Shown here: piece after piece, positions 36,085 through 44,310 of the stretch
Layout of the letters: each line of letters opens with the position of its first letter
Position numbering within the stretch: the first letter of the stretch is position 1
NCBI GenBank assembly: GCA_937928045.1
Contig: CALFWO010000015.1
Span: forward strand, 62,001-126,000
Reading direction: 5' to 3'
Length of the DNA: 64,000 nt
From: an uncultured Saprospiraceae bacterium
GTDB taxonomy: Bacteria; Bacteroidota; Bacteroidia; Chitinophagales; Saprospiraceae
Translations under genes and position numbers: made by a program
Notes under the pieces: model-generated
Told to the model about the DNA's origin: nothing
Database searches by the model: none
What the model saw: only the letters and a program-made list of their open reading frames with translations

Positions 36085-36958
36085 AGACTTAACCAAAAAG
36101 TATAGAAAGATTACCGCTTTGGATAAGCTGAATTTTTCTATCGAAGAAGGCGTTGTATTTGGTCTGCTTGGTCCAAATGGTTCTGGTAAGACGACTACAC
36201 TAGGAATGTTGCTAAATGTACTTCAACCTACTAGCGGTTCTTATCAATGGTTTGGTGAAAATCCTTCTGCCGATAGTCGAAAGAAAATTGGGGCCATTCT
36301 TGAAGTACCAAGTTTTCTGCCATATTTAAACGCATTACAAAGTTTAAAAGTAGTAGCAGAAGTCAAAGCAGTTAAGAATCCTGATTTTGAAGGCGTATTA
36401 AAAACTGTAGGTTTATTTGAGCGAAAGACCGATTCTTTCAAAACATTTTCTCTGGGAATGAAGCAGCGGTTGGCCATTGGAGCCGCGCTATTGGCTGATC
36501 CTCCAGTGCTTATTTTGGACGAACCTACCAATGGTTTAGATCCACAAGGAATTGTTGAGATGCGGCAATTGATTATCGATATTGCAGGCACAGGAAAAAC
36601 CATAATTCTAGCCTCTCATTTATTGGATGAAGTGCAGAAAGTGTGCACTGATTTTATGGTGCTCCGTAAAGGCGAAAAAATATTTCAAGGAAATGTAAAA
36701 AAGGCTTTGTCAGGACAAGTAAGAATTGTAGTGTCATCATCGGATTTGGACAAGTTGAAAAAGGATCTGAATGACTTTAATGGCTTGAGTGAAATGGAAC
36801 AAGAAGAGGATAAGCTATTGATATCAACAAAAGAAAATATTTCGATAAATGATATTTCCCAATATTTATTTGATAAGAAAAATGTGTTGACTCATTTGAG
36901 CAAAAGAGAAGGAAGTTTGGAGCAACAATTTTTAAATATACTTGCGGAGCATGATTAG
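36065..36958 (+). CDS. ABC transporter ATP-binding protein
   Basis: A 297-residue ATPase with Walker A (GLLGPNGSGKTT), signature (FSLGMKQRLAIG), Walker B (PVLILDEPTNGLDP) and the switch histidine (ILASHLLDEV). It is of the BcrA/NatA-like subfamily that pairs with ABC-2 membrane proteins for export of drugs, peptides or lipids. It overlaps the DUF4252-like gene by 20 bases and the permease gene by 8. Confidence 0.92.
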   Translation: MTIVETKDLTKKYRKITALDKLNFSIEEGVVFGLLGPNGSGKTTTLGMLLNVLQPTSGSYQWFGENPSADSRKKIGAILEVPSFLPYLNALQSLKVVAEVKAVKNPDFEGVLKTVGLFERKTDSFKTFSLGMKQRLAIGAALLADPPVLILDEPTNGLDPQGIVEMRQLIIDIAGTGKTIILASHLLDEVQKVCTDFMVLRKGEKIFQGNVKKALSGQVRIVVSSSDLDKLKKDLNDFNGLSEMEQEEDKLLISTKENISINDISQYLFDKKNVLTHLSKREGSLEQQFLNILAEHD

Positions 36959-37784
36959 ACTTCTAAAAATAGAGTGGTTGAAGCTTCGTCATTTTAAAGC
37001 TTTTTGGATTTTGCTCATCGGCTTTGCGCTTGTGACCATCTTGGTAGGATCTTCTGGAAATTGGATTCTTAATTTTCTGAAAAGCAAAGGAGCTGAATAT
37101 AATGGGATATCTCCATCTATTATTCCATTATATGACTTTCCGGATGTTTGGCAAAACATTGCTTATGTCCTTGGGTATTTTAAGATTGTTTTGGCCTTTA
37201 TCGTCGTAATTTCAATATCTAATGAATTTAATCATCGCATAGTTCGTCAGAATATTATTGATGGCATGAGCAAGAAAGAATGGATGCTTTCCAAATTGCT
37301 AACGATGGGTATGCTTTCCTTTTTAGCCACAATTCTTTTATTCTTGGTTGGTTTGATCAATGGATTTTTTAGTGCGCATCCTGACAGTTTCGGCTCTATT
37401 TTTTCCGGAATGGATATCCTAGCCGCATACTTTTTAGAGATATTTACTTATTTATGTTTTGCCACACTGATAACATTGTTGATTAGAAAACCAGGAATAG
37501 TTATCGTTGGCCTCTTTCTATACACTATGATGTTTGAACCTTTGTTCACAATCATTTTGATGGAAGGCCCTGAAGAGTTTAAGCGATTAACCGAATGGCA
37601 TGCTTCTTTAGCTCAGTTCTTTCCAGTACGTGCTTTGATGAATCTCATTCATCCACCATATCCAAAGTATGTTTTTTATGAAGTTCAAGATTACATTTCA
37701 TTGAAAGAATTGAGCATTGTTTTGGGTTGGCTTAGCATATACATTACCGCTATTTATTGGATACTTCGCCGAAAGGATTTATAG
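36951..37784 (+). CDS. ABC-2 type permease
   Basis: About 277 residues with six hydrophobic helices (for example AFWILLIGFALVTILVG and TMGMLSFLATILLFLVGLING). The start was put at the ATG at 36951 (MIRLLKIEWLKL), which overlaps the ATPase stop; the in-frame codon at 36942 is TTG. It would form the membrane channel for the adjacent ATPase. It is the last gene of the run from the sigma factor at 32854. Confidence 0.88.
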   Translation: MIRLLKIEWLKLRHFKAFWILLIGFALVTILVGSSGNWILNFLKSKGAEYNGISPSIIPLYDFPDVWQNIAYVLGYFKIVLAFIVVISISNEFNHRIVRQNIIDGMSKKEWMLSKLLTMGMLSFLATILLFLVGLINGFFSAHPDSFGSIFSGMDILAAYFLEIFTYLCFATLITLLIRKPGIVIVGLFLYTMMFEPLFTIILMEGPEEFKRLTEWHASLAQFFPVRALMNLIHPPYPKYVFYEVQDYISLKELSIVLGWLSIYITAIYWILRRKDL

Positions 37785-37909
37785 CAAAATTTGCTCGTTG
37801 CTCAAATTTATCTTGTTTTTGTTTTAGGATTTAAAATTATTTATATAATTTGAAACTTGTAAATATCCTATAACACCAAGGGCATTATTGCTCCGTAAAA
37901 CAAAATGAA

Positions 37910-38269
37910 ATGAGTAACCACAAGCTATTTGAAGACGCCAAAAGAATGTTCATCAACAACTCCAGCAGGGGAGAAGTCATGCAATATCTGGAAGAGCAGG
38001 GTATTCCTGCCGATCAATCGGGCCAGTTGGCCACAAATGCGTATACCGCGATTCGTGATATGAGAGAAAACATGATGAATGGTGGTGGTGGCGGAGGAAG
38101 CTCTTCTCAGTCTTCTGGCGGAGGCGGGATCGGAGGAGGAGTCATATTAGGAGCGCTGTTCTTAATTGGAGGAATTGTTGCATCAGCCGCTTCAAATAGA
38201 ATTTGGTATGGAGCAATGATAGTTGGAGTAATTATGATCTTCAAAGGTCTGGCTGGAGGAGACGATTAA
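37910..38269 (+). CDS. Small membrane protein with Gly/Ser-rich linker
   Basis: A 119-residue protein of unknown family. Residues 1-55 are helical and charged (KLFEDAKRMFINNSSRGEVMQYLEEQG), followed by a Gly/Ser-rich linker (about 58-77) and two hydrophobic helices (about 78-112). A charged N-terminal domain tethered to a membrane hairpin suggests a small scaffold or regulator; no function can be assigned. A strong terminator lies just after it. Confidence 0.8.
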   Translation: MSNHKLFEDAKRMFINNSSRGEVMQYLEEQGIPADQSGQLATNAYTAIRDMRENMMNGGGGGGSSSQSSGGGGIGGGVILGALFLIGGIVASAASNRIWYGAMIVGVIMIFKGLAGGDD

Positions 38270-38290
38270 AATATTTATTGACCAATCAGA

Positions 38291-38326
38291 AAACCGCATT
38301 CAAAAAGCTTTTGAATGCGGTTTTTT
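38291..38326. terminator. Bidirectional intrinsic terminator
   Basis: A perfect 15-bp stem (AAACCGCATTCAAAA at 38291-38305, complement at 38309-38323) with a 3-base loop, ending in six T on the plus strand and six A-pairs on the other. It sits between convergent genes ending at 38269 and 38331. Confidence 0.9.
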
Positions 38327-38330
38327 AGTT

Positions 38331-39842
38331 TCAATCGTTGATTCCTTTGATTTCGTTTTCAATGAAAGCTTTGTTTTTCCAATCGGGTAGGTTCCAACTT
38401 AGCCAAGTTCTGTTCTCGTGCCAAGTCATTATTCTTGATTGTTTGTTTTTCAAACCATCAATGATTTGATCTTCTCGAATGATTGGATAGGCTGGAATAT
38501 CAGTAAATTTATCATCATTTGATTTCAAAATATAATAATTTTTATGAGACATATTGTAAACCATGTGTCTGATGTCCACCTCGCCGAGGAAATGTTTTCC
38601 AAGGTTGTATTTAGTGATTACTACGTCCCAGTTGATTCCGCAGCAAATTAACAAAGCCAAATATACAGCCAAGCTATTTCTGCTGATCAAATATTTTAAA
38701 CTGTGTTTTAAAAGTACTTTTTGATACATTGTAAATAAGCCAAATAGTGTTAGCAATAAAAATACTATAACTCCTATTCTTTTGTAAGCTAAACCGTGCC
38801 ATTGGATGTAAGTGTAGTTGCGAATAAAAACGGAAATGACCATTACTGCATTTTGAATGATCCAAGCATAGGAAAGAACCTTTAAGCTTTTGTTCTTGGG
38901 AAAAAAATTGATGTTTTTTCTAAAGAACACTACAACTAAACTCATCGCAATAAGTATTGAAATGATTAAAATGTAAGTTCCTTGATGAACAAAAGTTTTA
39001 AGATGAATTTGTTCGGCTGCTGGGTTTACCATCCAGACTGTTGAGATGTCAATGGCATTCACAAAGAAAATCAACACGTTCAAACCTATTAAAGAAATTT
39101 GAGCAATTCGAAATTCCTTTTTTAAATTAACCATTCCATTTTGATGAGGTTTGAAATCTCCTCTTTTCTTCTTCTTTCTTTCAATTATTTTGAAGAGAGG
39201 TGGAATACTTTGAATGGCTTTTTCAAAATTTCTTGGAGCAACAAGTATAGCTCCAACGCAAAGAAAGGAAAAGGCAAAAAAGAGTATCCGTTCCGTACTG
39301 AGGGTTTTGAATACATTTCCAATGTATTTGAAAAAATGGTCGGTATAACTAGCTACGATTTCATTTGCGGCGGAATACAAAAAGAGAAAAAGTAAAACAA
39401 TGGCTAATGGAACAATTGTAATTTTTATATAGTAAAAAAAACGATTGAATGGCAGTTGTTCTCGGAGGCCATCAGATAGGATTCCAATGTTTCTAAATGG
39501 ACCAAAAATCAGTTGTTTTATCCCCTGTAGTCCTGCGTTAAGCGTCTGATGTTCATGGTAATAAAATGAGAATCCTAGTAAAATGAAATAAGAAACAAAG
39601 TACATGACCATACTTAGTAAAGAATGATTGATAACGATGAATACAGCTAGAATAAATGTACTCAGTCCAAAGAATTGGACCATTTTATTTTTACGTATAA
39701 CAGGATAGAGATAAAAAAGAGCTGGAACTGTAAAGGCAGTAAAAATTAAAACATTGAGTCCCATTCCTTCTTTCCAGAAAGTGACATTAAATAAGATTAA
39801 GCCAAGGATTATTATGGCTATTAGATGTTGTTGATTCTTCAT
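38331..39842 (-). CDS. DUF4153/DUF4173-type polytopic membrane protein
   Basis: About 503 residues with around twelve hydrophobic helices. The start was set at the ATG complementing 39840-39842 (MKNQQHLIAIIILGL) because the longer frame begins at GTG. The segments VHQGTYILIISILIAMSLVV and GLAYKRIGVIVFLLLTLFGL match the DUF4173 (DUF4153-like) pattern; the last ~90 residues are a soluble tail. Function is unknown. It shares the terminator with the small membrane protein gene. Confidence 0.8.
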   Translation of the reverse strand: MKNQQHLIAIIILGLILFNVTFWKEGMGLNVLIFTAFTVPALFYLYPVIRKNKMVQFFGLSTFILAVFIVINHSLLSMVMYFVSYFILLGFSFYYHEHQTLNAGLQGIKQLIFGPFRNIGILSDGLREQLPFNRFFYYIKITIVPLAIVLLFLFLYSAANEIVASYTDHFFKYIGNVFKTLSTERILFFAFSFLCVGAILVAPRNFEKAIQSIPPLFKIIERKKKKRGDFKPHQNGMVNLKKEFRIAQISLIGLNVLIFFVNAIDISTVWMVNPAAEQIHLKTFVHQGTYILIISILIAMSLVVVFFRKNINFFPKNKSLKVLSYAWIIQNAVMVISVFIRNYTYIQWHGLAYKRIGVIVFLLLTLFGLFTMYQKVLLKHSLKYLISRNSLAVYLALLICCGINWDVVITKYNLGKHFLGEVDIRHMVYNMSHKNYYILKSNDDKFTDIPAYPIIREDQIIDGLKNKQSRIMTWHENRTWLSWNLPDWKNKAFIENEIKGIND

Positions 39843-39998
39843 ACTCACCGATTGTATTGTATTGCTGTGGTTAACATCAATACAAAGCGTAGTTAATAAT
39901 ATAACTTTGGAAGAAGTATGGTAAGTTGAAAGTAAAACGCTAAGTTTCTGAAATTATTTTGTGAAACTAATTTTGAACTAAAAAATAGAAAGTAAATA

Positions 39999-40742
39999 TT
40001 AATTTTCACCTTTGGCTAACATGCCATTGATCTCTCTAAGAATTGCGGCTTTCATTTTTTTCTCTCTGGGTTCCATATGCTGAATTTCGTCCTTCATGCG
40101 ATCAAGAAGATGGTACTTCTCCGTCAGTTTTCCGTAGGCTTGTAAAAATTTTGCATACTCAATTCGATGAGGAAAATTTGAAAATTGATGATCATAAGAT
40201 TTAAAAATAATCTGTGCAGTTTCTGACTGGCCAAGATGATGCAAACTCCAGGCGTAAAGCACTTTGACATCTCCTTTTTTAAACACAATTGTATCTTTTA
40301 TACGGTCACCAAAGTCGATTACCTTGTCGTAGTTTTTTAATTGATAATGAGCTTTCATCACTTTTTCTATTAATCCTGTGTCGTCGGCATTGAATCCGAC
40401 CAGACAAGATTCAAACAATGAAATGGCTTGATGATATTGTTTGCGTTTAAAGAATTCTTCGCCCAGTTTAGTTTTATTGGTGATGGTGTCCGCATATTTC
40501 GCTTCTTTCAATAGCTTGTCTACGCGATAATCTTTATTCACCATTCCTTTTACTTCTTCAGCAATGTCCCAAAGTTTTTCCTCACTATAAAATTGGTTGT
40601 ATAAGTAGAATATTGATCCCAAAATTGGAAAAAATATGATTACAAAATACCAATTTGAAGATTGACCATTCTGACGTGCATGGTAAAGGCAGTAGCCTTG
40701 TAACGCTAAAATAATGGGAGAAAATCTGAATAGTATTGACAT
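39999..40742 (-). CDS. Membrane-anchored TPR protein
   Basis: A 247-residue protein with two N-terminal hydrophobic segments (FSPIILALQGYCLYHA, and WYFVIIFFPILGSIFYLY) in a PLDc_N-like layout, followed by tetratricopeptide-like helices (about 85-235; FFKRKQYHQAISLFESCL, LYAWSLHHLGQSETAQIIF). TPRs mediate protein contacts. The function is not known. It is a single gene with 150-base and longer gaps on each side. Confidence 0.78.
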   Translation of the reverse strand: MSILFRFSPIILALQGYCLYHARQNGQSSNWYFVIIFFPILGSIFYLYNQFYSEEKLWDIAEEVKGMVNKDYRVDKLLKEAKYADTITNKTKLGEEFFKRKQYHQAISLFESCLVGFNADDTGLIEKVMKAHYQLKNYDKVIDFGDRIKDTIVFKKGDVKVLYAWSLHHLGQSETAQIIFKSYDHQFSNFPHRIEYAKFLQAYGKLTEKYHLLDRMKDEIQHMEPREKKMKAAILREINGMLAKGEN

Positions 40743-40957
40743 ATACTAAAGGTAACGAATCATGTCAGCTTGTACAATTAATTTGTTAAGATTCTTATTC
40801 TTCTCGTCGGAATTCCAACGTCACTTATCGTATATTTTTCATTTTAGGCTTAAAAACTACTATCTATATTAGGCGCGAAAAGGCATTTTGGATGCGACCA
40901 ATTTAGCCTTATTGTTTAACTGAAGTAATCTTTGGATGCTTCACAAATATTGTAATT

Positions 40958-42196
40958 ATGGAAAATGGAAATGTAGGTTCAAGATTTTTTTCGAGTAAGC
41001 TTTTTATGTACGGTTTGCTGTTTGCACTAGTTTTCATCTTCTTGCTACTAGTGAATCCCTTTGGATATAATGATTTAGGATATCGTGAAATTGTGGAGAC
41101 ACCGACTGGGAAAAAATATGTGATTTATTCGAACGGAGTTTATTTAAAATTCCCAGGTTCTAAAGTGACTACCTATCCGAATGTGATTACCATAAGTAAT
41201 CGCGGAAATGATACGGGGTCGACCGTCAATGGAAAGTATATTCCCATTCGTTTTAATGATGCAACTAAGGCTGATGCTCAGACTGTCGTGAGATTTCGAT
41301 TGCCTGATGTAGAAAAAGATATGCTGTTATTGCATTCGGAATACATCAACAAAGAATATTTAGCGGTCAAAGGATTGCAGCCTTATACCATCGAGTGTTT
41401 GAAGAATTCAGCGCAATTGATGGATTCTGAGCAGCATTACTCTGGAGGAAGAGCTCAATTGAGTCAATTCTTTCAAGATCAGTTGGAGGTAGGTTTATTT
41501 ATTTTGGATACCAAAGAGACTTTTACGAGAGACTCTATAAGTGGGGAAACCAAAAGAATTTATGAATCTAAAATCCGTGTGGATGAATTGGGAAATCGTG
41601 TTAGGAAGGAATCTGATTTAAATATTTTTGGAATATCTATCGCAAGTGCGACTATAGAACAGGTGGACTATGAAGCGCAGGTGGATGCAAAATTGACAAA
41701 GAAGATTGAGGCAAGTACGAGAGAATCTGTTTCTAAGCAGAACTTGGTGACTGCTCAGCAGGAGGCCATGACGGCTGAGGCTGAAGGTCGCAGAAGACTG
41801 GTGGAAATTGAGTATGAGGAAAAACAGAATCAAACCCAAGCTGTCGTAAAGGCAGAAACGGAATTGAAATTGGCGATCAAGGATAAGGAAAAGCAGGAAA
41901 TCGCGTTGCTAGCAGCTCGGTTAGAAGCACAGAAGATTAAAGCATTGGCAGAAGCGGAGGCTTACTCTAAGCAGAAGGTAATGCAGGCAGATGGTGCTTT
42001 GGAAAAAAGGCTAGAGACTTATAAAAATGTGCAAAAAATGTGGGCGGAAGCTTTCATGCATTATAAAGGAGACCTAGTTCCTCAATTTGTTACGGGAGGA
42101 GGAGGACATGTCGGAAATGGTGGCCTAGAATTCATGGAGATCATGAGTGCAAAAGCAGCAAAAGATCTGAGCTTGGATTTGAGCGCGAAAGAGTAG
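40958..42196 (+). CDS. SPFH/band-7 domain membrane protein
   Basis: A 412-residue protein with one N-terminal membrane helix (about 14-34, LFMYGLLFALVFIFLLLVNPFG), an SPFH domain (about 45-245) and a long Ala/Glu-rich coiled coil (about 250-350; LLAARLEAQKIKALAEAEAYS). Such proteins form large membrane-bound cage or raft assemblies and often associate with proteases or quality control. The C-terminus contains a Gly-rich GGGGHVGNGG stretch. It stands alone and ends in a strong terminator. Confidence 0.85.
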   Translation: MENGNVGSRFFSSKLFMYGLLFALVFIFLLLVNPFGYNDLGYREIVETPTGKKYVIYSNGVYLKFPGSKVTTYPNVITISNRGNDTGSTVNGKYIPIRFNDATKADAQTVVRFRLPDVEKDMLLLHSEYINKEYLAVKGLQPYTIECLKNSAQLMDSEQHYSGGRAQLSQFFQDQLEVGLFILDTKETFTRDSISGETKRIYESKIRVDELGNRVRKESDLNIFGISIASATIEQVDYEAQVDAKLTKKIEASTRESVSKQNLVTAQQEAMTAEAEGRRRLVEIEYEEKQNQTQAVVKAETELKLAIKDKEKQEIALLAARLEAQKIKALAEAEAYSKQKVMQADGALEKRLETYKNVQKMWAEAFMHYKGDLVPQFVTGGGGHVGNGGLEFMEIMSAKAAKDLSLDLSAKE

Positions 42197-42255
42197 TGCA
42201 ATAAATTATCAATAGGTATTGGTAAAATTATAAATGTAATCTTTTAAATATATAG

Positions 42256-42288
42256 CTCCGCTGGTAATGAAACCAGCGGAGTTTTTTT
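42256..42288 (+). terminator. Intrinsic terminator of the SPFH gene
   Basis: A perfect 10-bp stem CTCCGCTGGT/ACCAGCGGAG (42256-42265, 42272-42281) with a 6-base loop followed by seven T. It lies 59 bases after the SPFH stop codon. Confidence 0.92.
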
Positions 42289-42349
42289 CAAAATACTTTT
42301 CTATTAAAAAGACTTATGAAAGTATTCAGCTGCGCAGGTATTCATTATT

Positions 42350-44149
42350 CTATTGCTTAGATATTTTATGAGTGGAAATTATTCCATTGATTTTGGTTGC
42401 TAAATAATATATTCCAATTGGATAATTGGAAAGATCTATTTCCGATTTATTTGAATCTAAGGTTGTTGTGTAAAGGAGTCTACCCAAGGGAGAGAAAAGT
42501 TTAATTTCAATATTACTAGCAAAGGAGAAATTATTTCTCGCTAATTGCAAAATAGAATTCGTAGGATTTGGATAGATAATTAGGCTTGAGGAACTTGGTT
42601 CTTCTTTAATACTGGTGGCCGTAAAATTATTGCATTGATTAGTAAACGCAGTACTCATTTCTGAACTGATGGCAAGGGTAGCTGTAGAGTCTTTGCAAAT
42701 ACATCTTGCATCATTGAAGTTGTAAGTCATGTAGGAAGCATCTGTTTCAAAAGCTTTAAAAGTACATTGTTCAAATGTCAATGCTTCCCCTGTGAGCATT
42801 TGTAAATTGTGGCTCCAATTTGTAAAAAGTGTATTGCCTCCGCTCCAGTGATTTAGGCCAGTTTGTTGATTAAATATACAAGGTTTAAAAAAAAGTAAGT
42901 ACAAGGTCCCTCCGCTATCGAGTCCTGCACCACCACCATAGTTGACTGCAATGGTACCATCACCTCTCAAGTCGCCAATAAATGAAATGGATCTGGAAAA
43001 CCGATCTTCAGCCGATAAATTTAAATCAAACCCACCTGCTGAATCGTTAATTCTGGTGTATGTTTTTACAGTCTTGTCTGCATTGAGATACAGGATGTAA
43101 CCCCAACCTTCGTTTTGTTGGTTGGCCCCAGTCATAAGATCTGGAACACCATCTCCATTCAAATCGCCAACTTTACATAAAGCATGTCCCAAATTTGCTC
43201 CTTGTGAGCCATTTGGATTAGTCCCAGTTGTCAATGTGTCTGTAAAACCATTTAACCCTTCAGTAATTTTAAGTTTAGATGTTACATGGTAAGTATCTGG
43301 GTGTAAAGATAAAATCCAAATAGCTCCTTTACCACCATTGGAATTAAAAGCTCCGACTGCCATTTCTAGTGTACCATCATTATCAATATCACCTAGCATG
43401 GCCACCTCTCTACCGCCAAATTTATCATTGTCTTCTAAGCCCGTTCCGAAGCCCCCAGTAGTCGAACTTATATTTACAATATCGTCAGAATTGACTTGTC
43501 CAGAATTGTCTAGAAACAAAATATTTATTGCACCTCGATTGGTTCCTCCTTGGTTTGAATTAGGATCACAAGCAACTAAATCAATTTTACCATCATTGTT
43601 AATATCGCCGATCGCTGAAAGCCCTTGCGCAACAATGTTCGCGTTTTTTACATAGTCCTTTACTGTACCGTCATTATTCAGGAAAATAATGTAAATCGAT
43701 CTATTGCTAGAAGATGGAGCAGATACGGCAATGTCAGGAATGCCATCATTATTATAATCACCAATCCCGGCAACACCATATCCAAAGAAATTATTTTCTA
43801 CAAGGGTTTCATTAAAGCCTCCGGATAGCATCGATATTTTTTGATTGAATTTTACGGTTCCATCGTTGTTTAGAAAAACAATATAAACCGCTCCGGCATC
43901 GGTCGCCCCATCATCATCTGATCTAGCTCCAATAACTAGGTCTGTTATTCCATCTCCGTTGATATCTCCAGCACTATCATGATCTCGGCTAAATCTATCT
44001 CCAGACTCAATATCTGCTATCATACCTCCAGAACCATTTTCGATCTTCACAAAACCATCGGGACCCCATTGGGTGCTGGTTTGTGCCCAAAGATTATTAG
44101 GTAGATTGATTAAGATTTGAAGAAGAAAATAGGAGAGAATGATTCGCAT
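42350..44149 (-). CDS. FG-GAP repeat protein with T9SS tail
   Basis: A 599-residue exported protein: signal peptide (1-22, LPNNLWAQ), integrin-like FG-GAP beta-propeller repeats (about 28-420) each with a calcium-binding DxNxDGxxD loop (for example DINGDGITDLVIGAR and DYNNDGIPDIAVSAP), a Cys-containing segment (about 420-510), and a type A sorting tail (about 525-599; IYPNPTNSILQL, YPIGIYYLATKI). It is expected on the cell surface; such propellers bind ligands. No enzymatic motif. Confidence 0.9.
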   Translation of the reverse strand: MRIILSYFLLQILINLPNNLWAQTSTQWGPDGFVKIENGSGGMIADIESGDRFSRDHDSAGDINGDGITDLVIGARSDDDGATDAGAVYIVFLNNDGTVKFNQKISMLSGGFNETLVENNFFGYGVAGIGDYNNDGIPDIAVSAPSSSNRSIYIIFLNNDGTVKDYVKNANIVAQGLSAIGDINNDGKIDLVACDPNSNQGGTNRGAINILFLDNSGQVNSDDIVNISSTTGGFGTGLEDNDKFGGREVAMLGDIDNDGTLEMAVGAFNSNGGKGAIWILSLHPDTYHVTSKLKITEGLNGFTDTLTTGTNPNGSQGANLGHALCKVGDLNGDGVPDLMTGANQQNEGWGYILYLNADKTVKTYTRINDSAGGFDLNLSAEDRFSRSISFIGDLRGDGTIAVNYGGGAGLDSGGTLYLLFFKPCIFNQQTGLNHWSGGNTLFTNWSHNLQMLTGEALTFEQCTFKAFETDASYMTYNFNDARCICKDSTATLAISSEMSTAFTNQCNNFTATSIKEEPSSSSLIIYPNPTNSILQLARNNFSFASNIEIKLFSPLGRLLYTTTLDSNKSEIDLSNYPIGIYYLATKINGIISTHKISKQ

Positions 44150-44259
44150 GTTTTGTACTTAGAGCATTAATAATGCTTATTGGACTTTAAAAATTGGAAG
44201 TAGTTTAATTGGCGTCAAATGTAATCTCAAATAAACTCATGATTTGAAAGAAATAAAAA

Positions 44260-44294
44260 AGCCCCGCAAGTAGTGAAACTTGCGGAGCTTTTTT
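44260..44294. terminator. Intrinsic terminator between glnN and its neighbour
   Basis: An 11-bp stem with one mismatch (44261-44271 with 44278-44288, loop AGTGAA) flanked by A and T runs of six. It lies just after the glnN stop on the minus strand and upstream of the FG-GAP gene. Confidence 0.85.
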
Positions 44295-44310
44295 CCTTAA
44301 TAACTTAACC

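Noticed and set aside
36244-36603. 119-codon minus-strand open frame
   Set aside because: Antisense to the ABC ATPase between Walker A and Walker B; a shadow frame.
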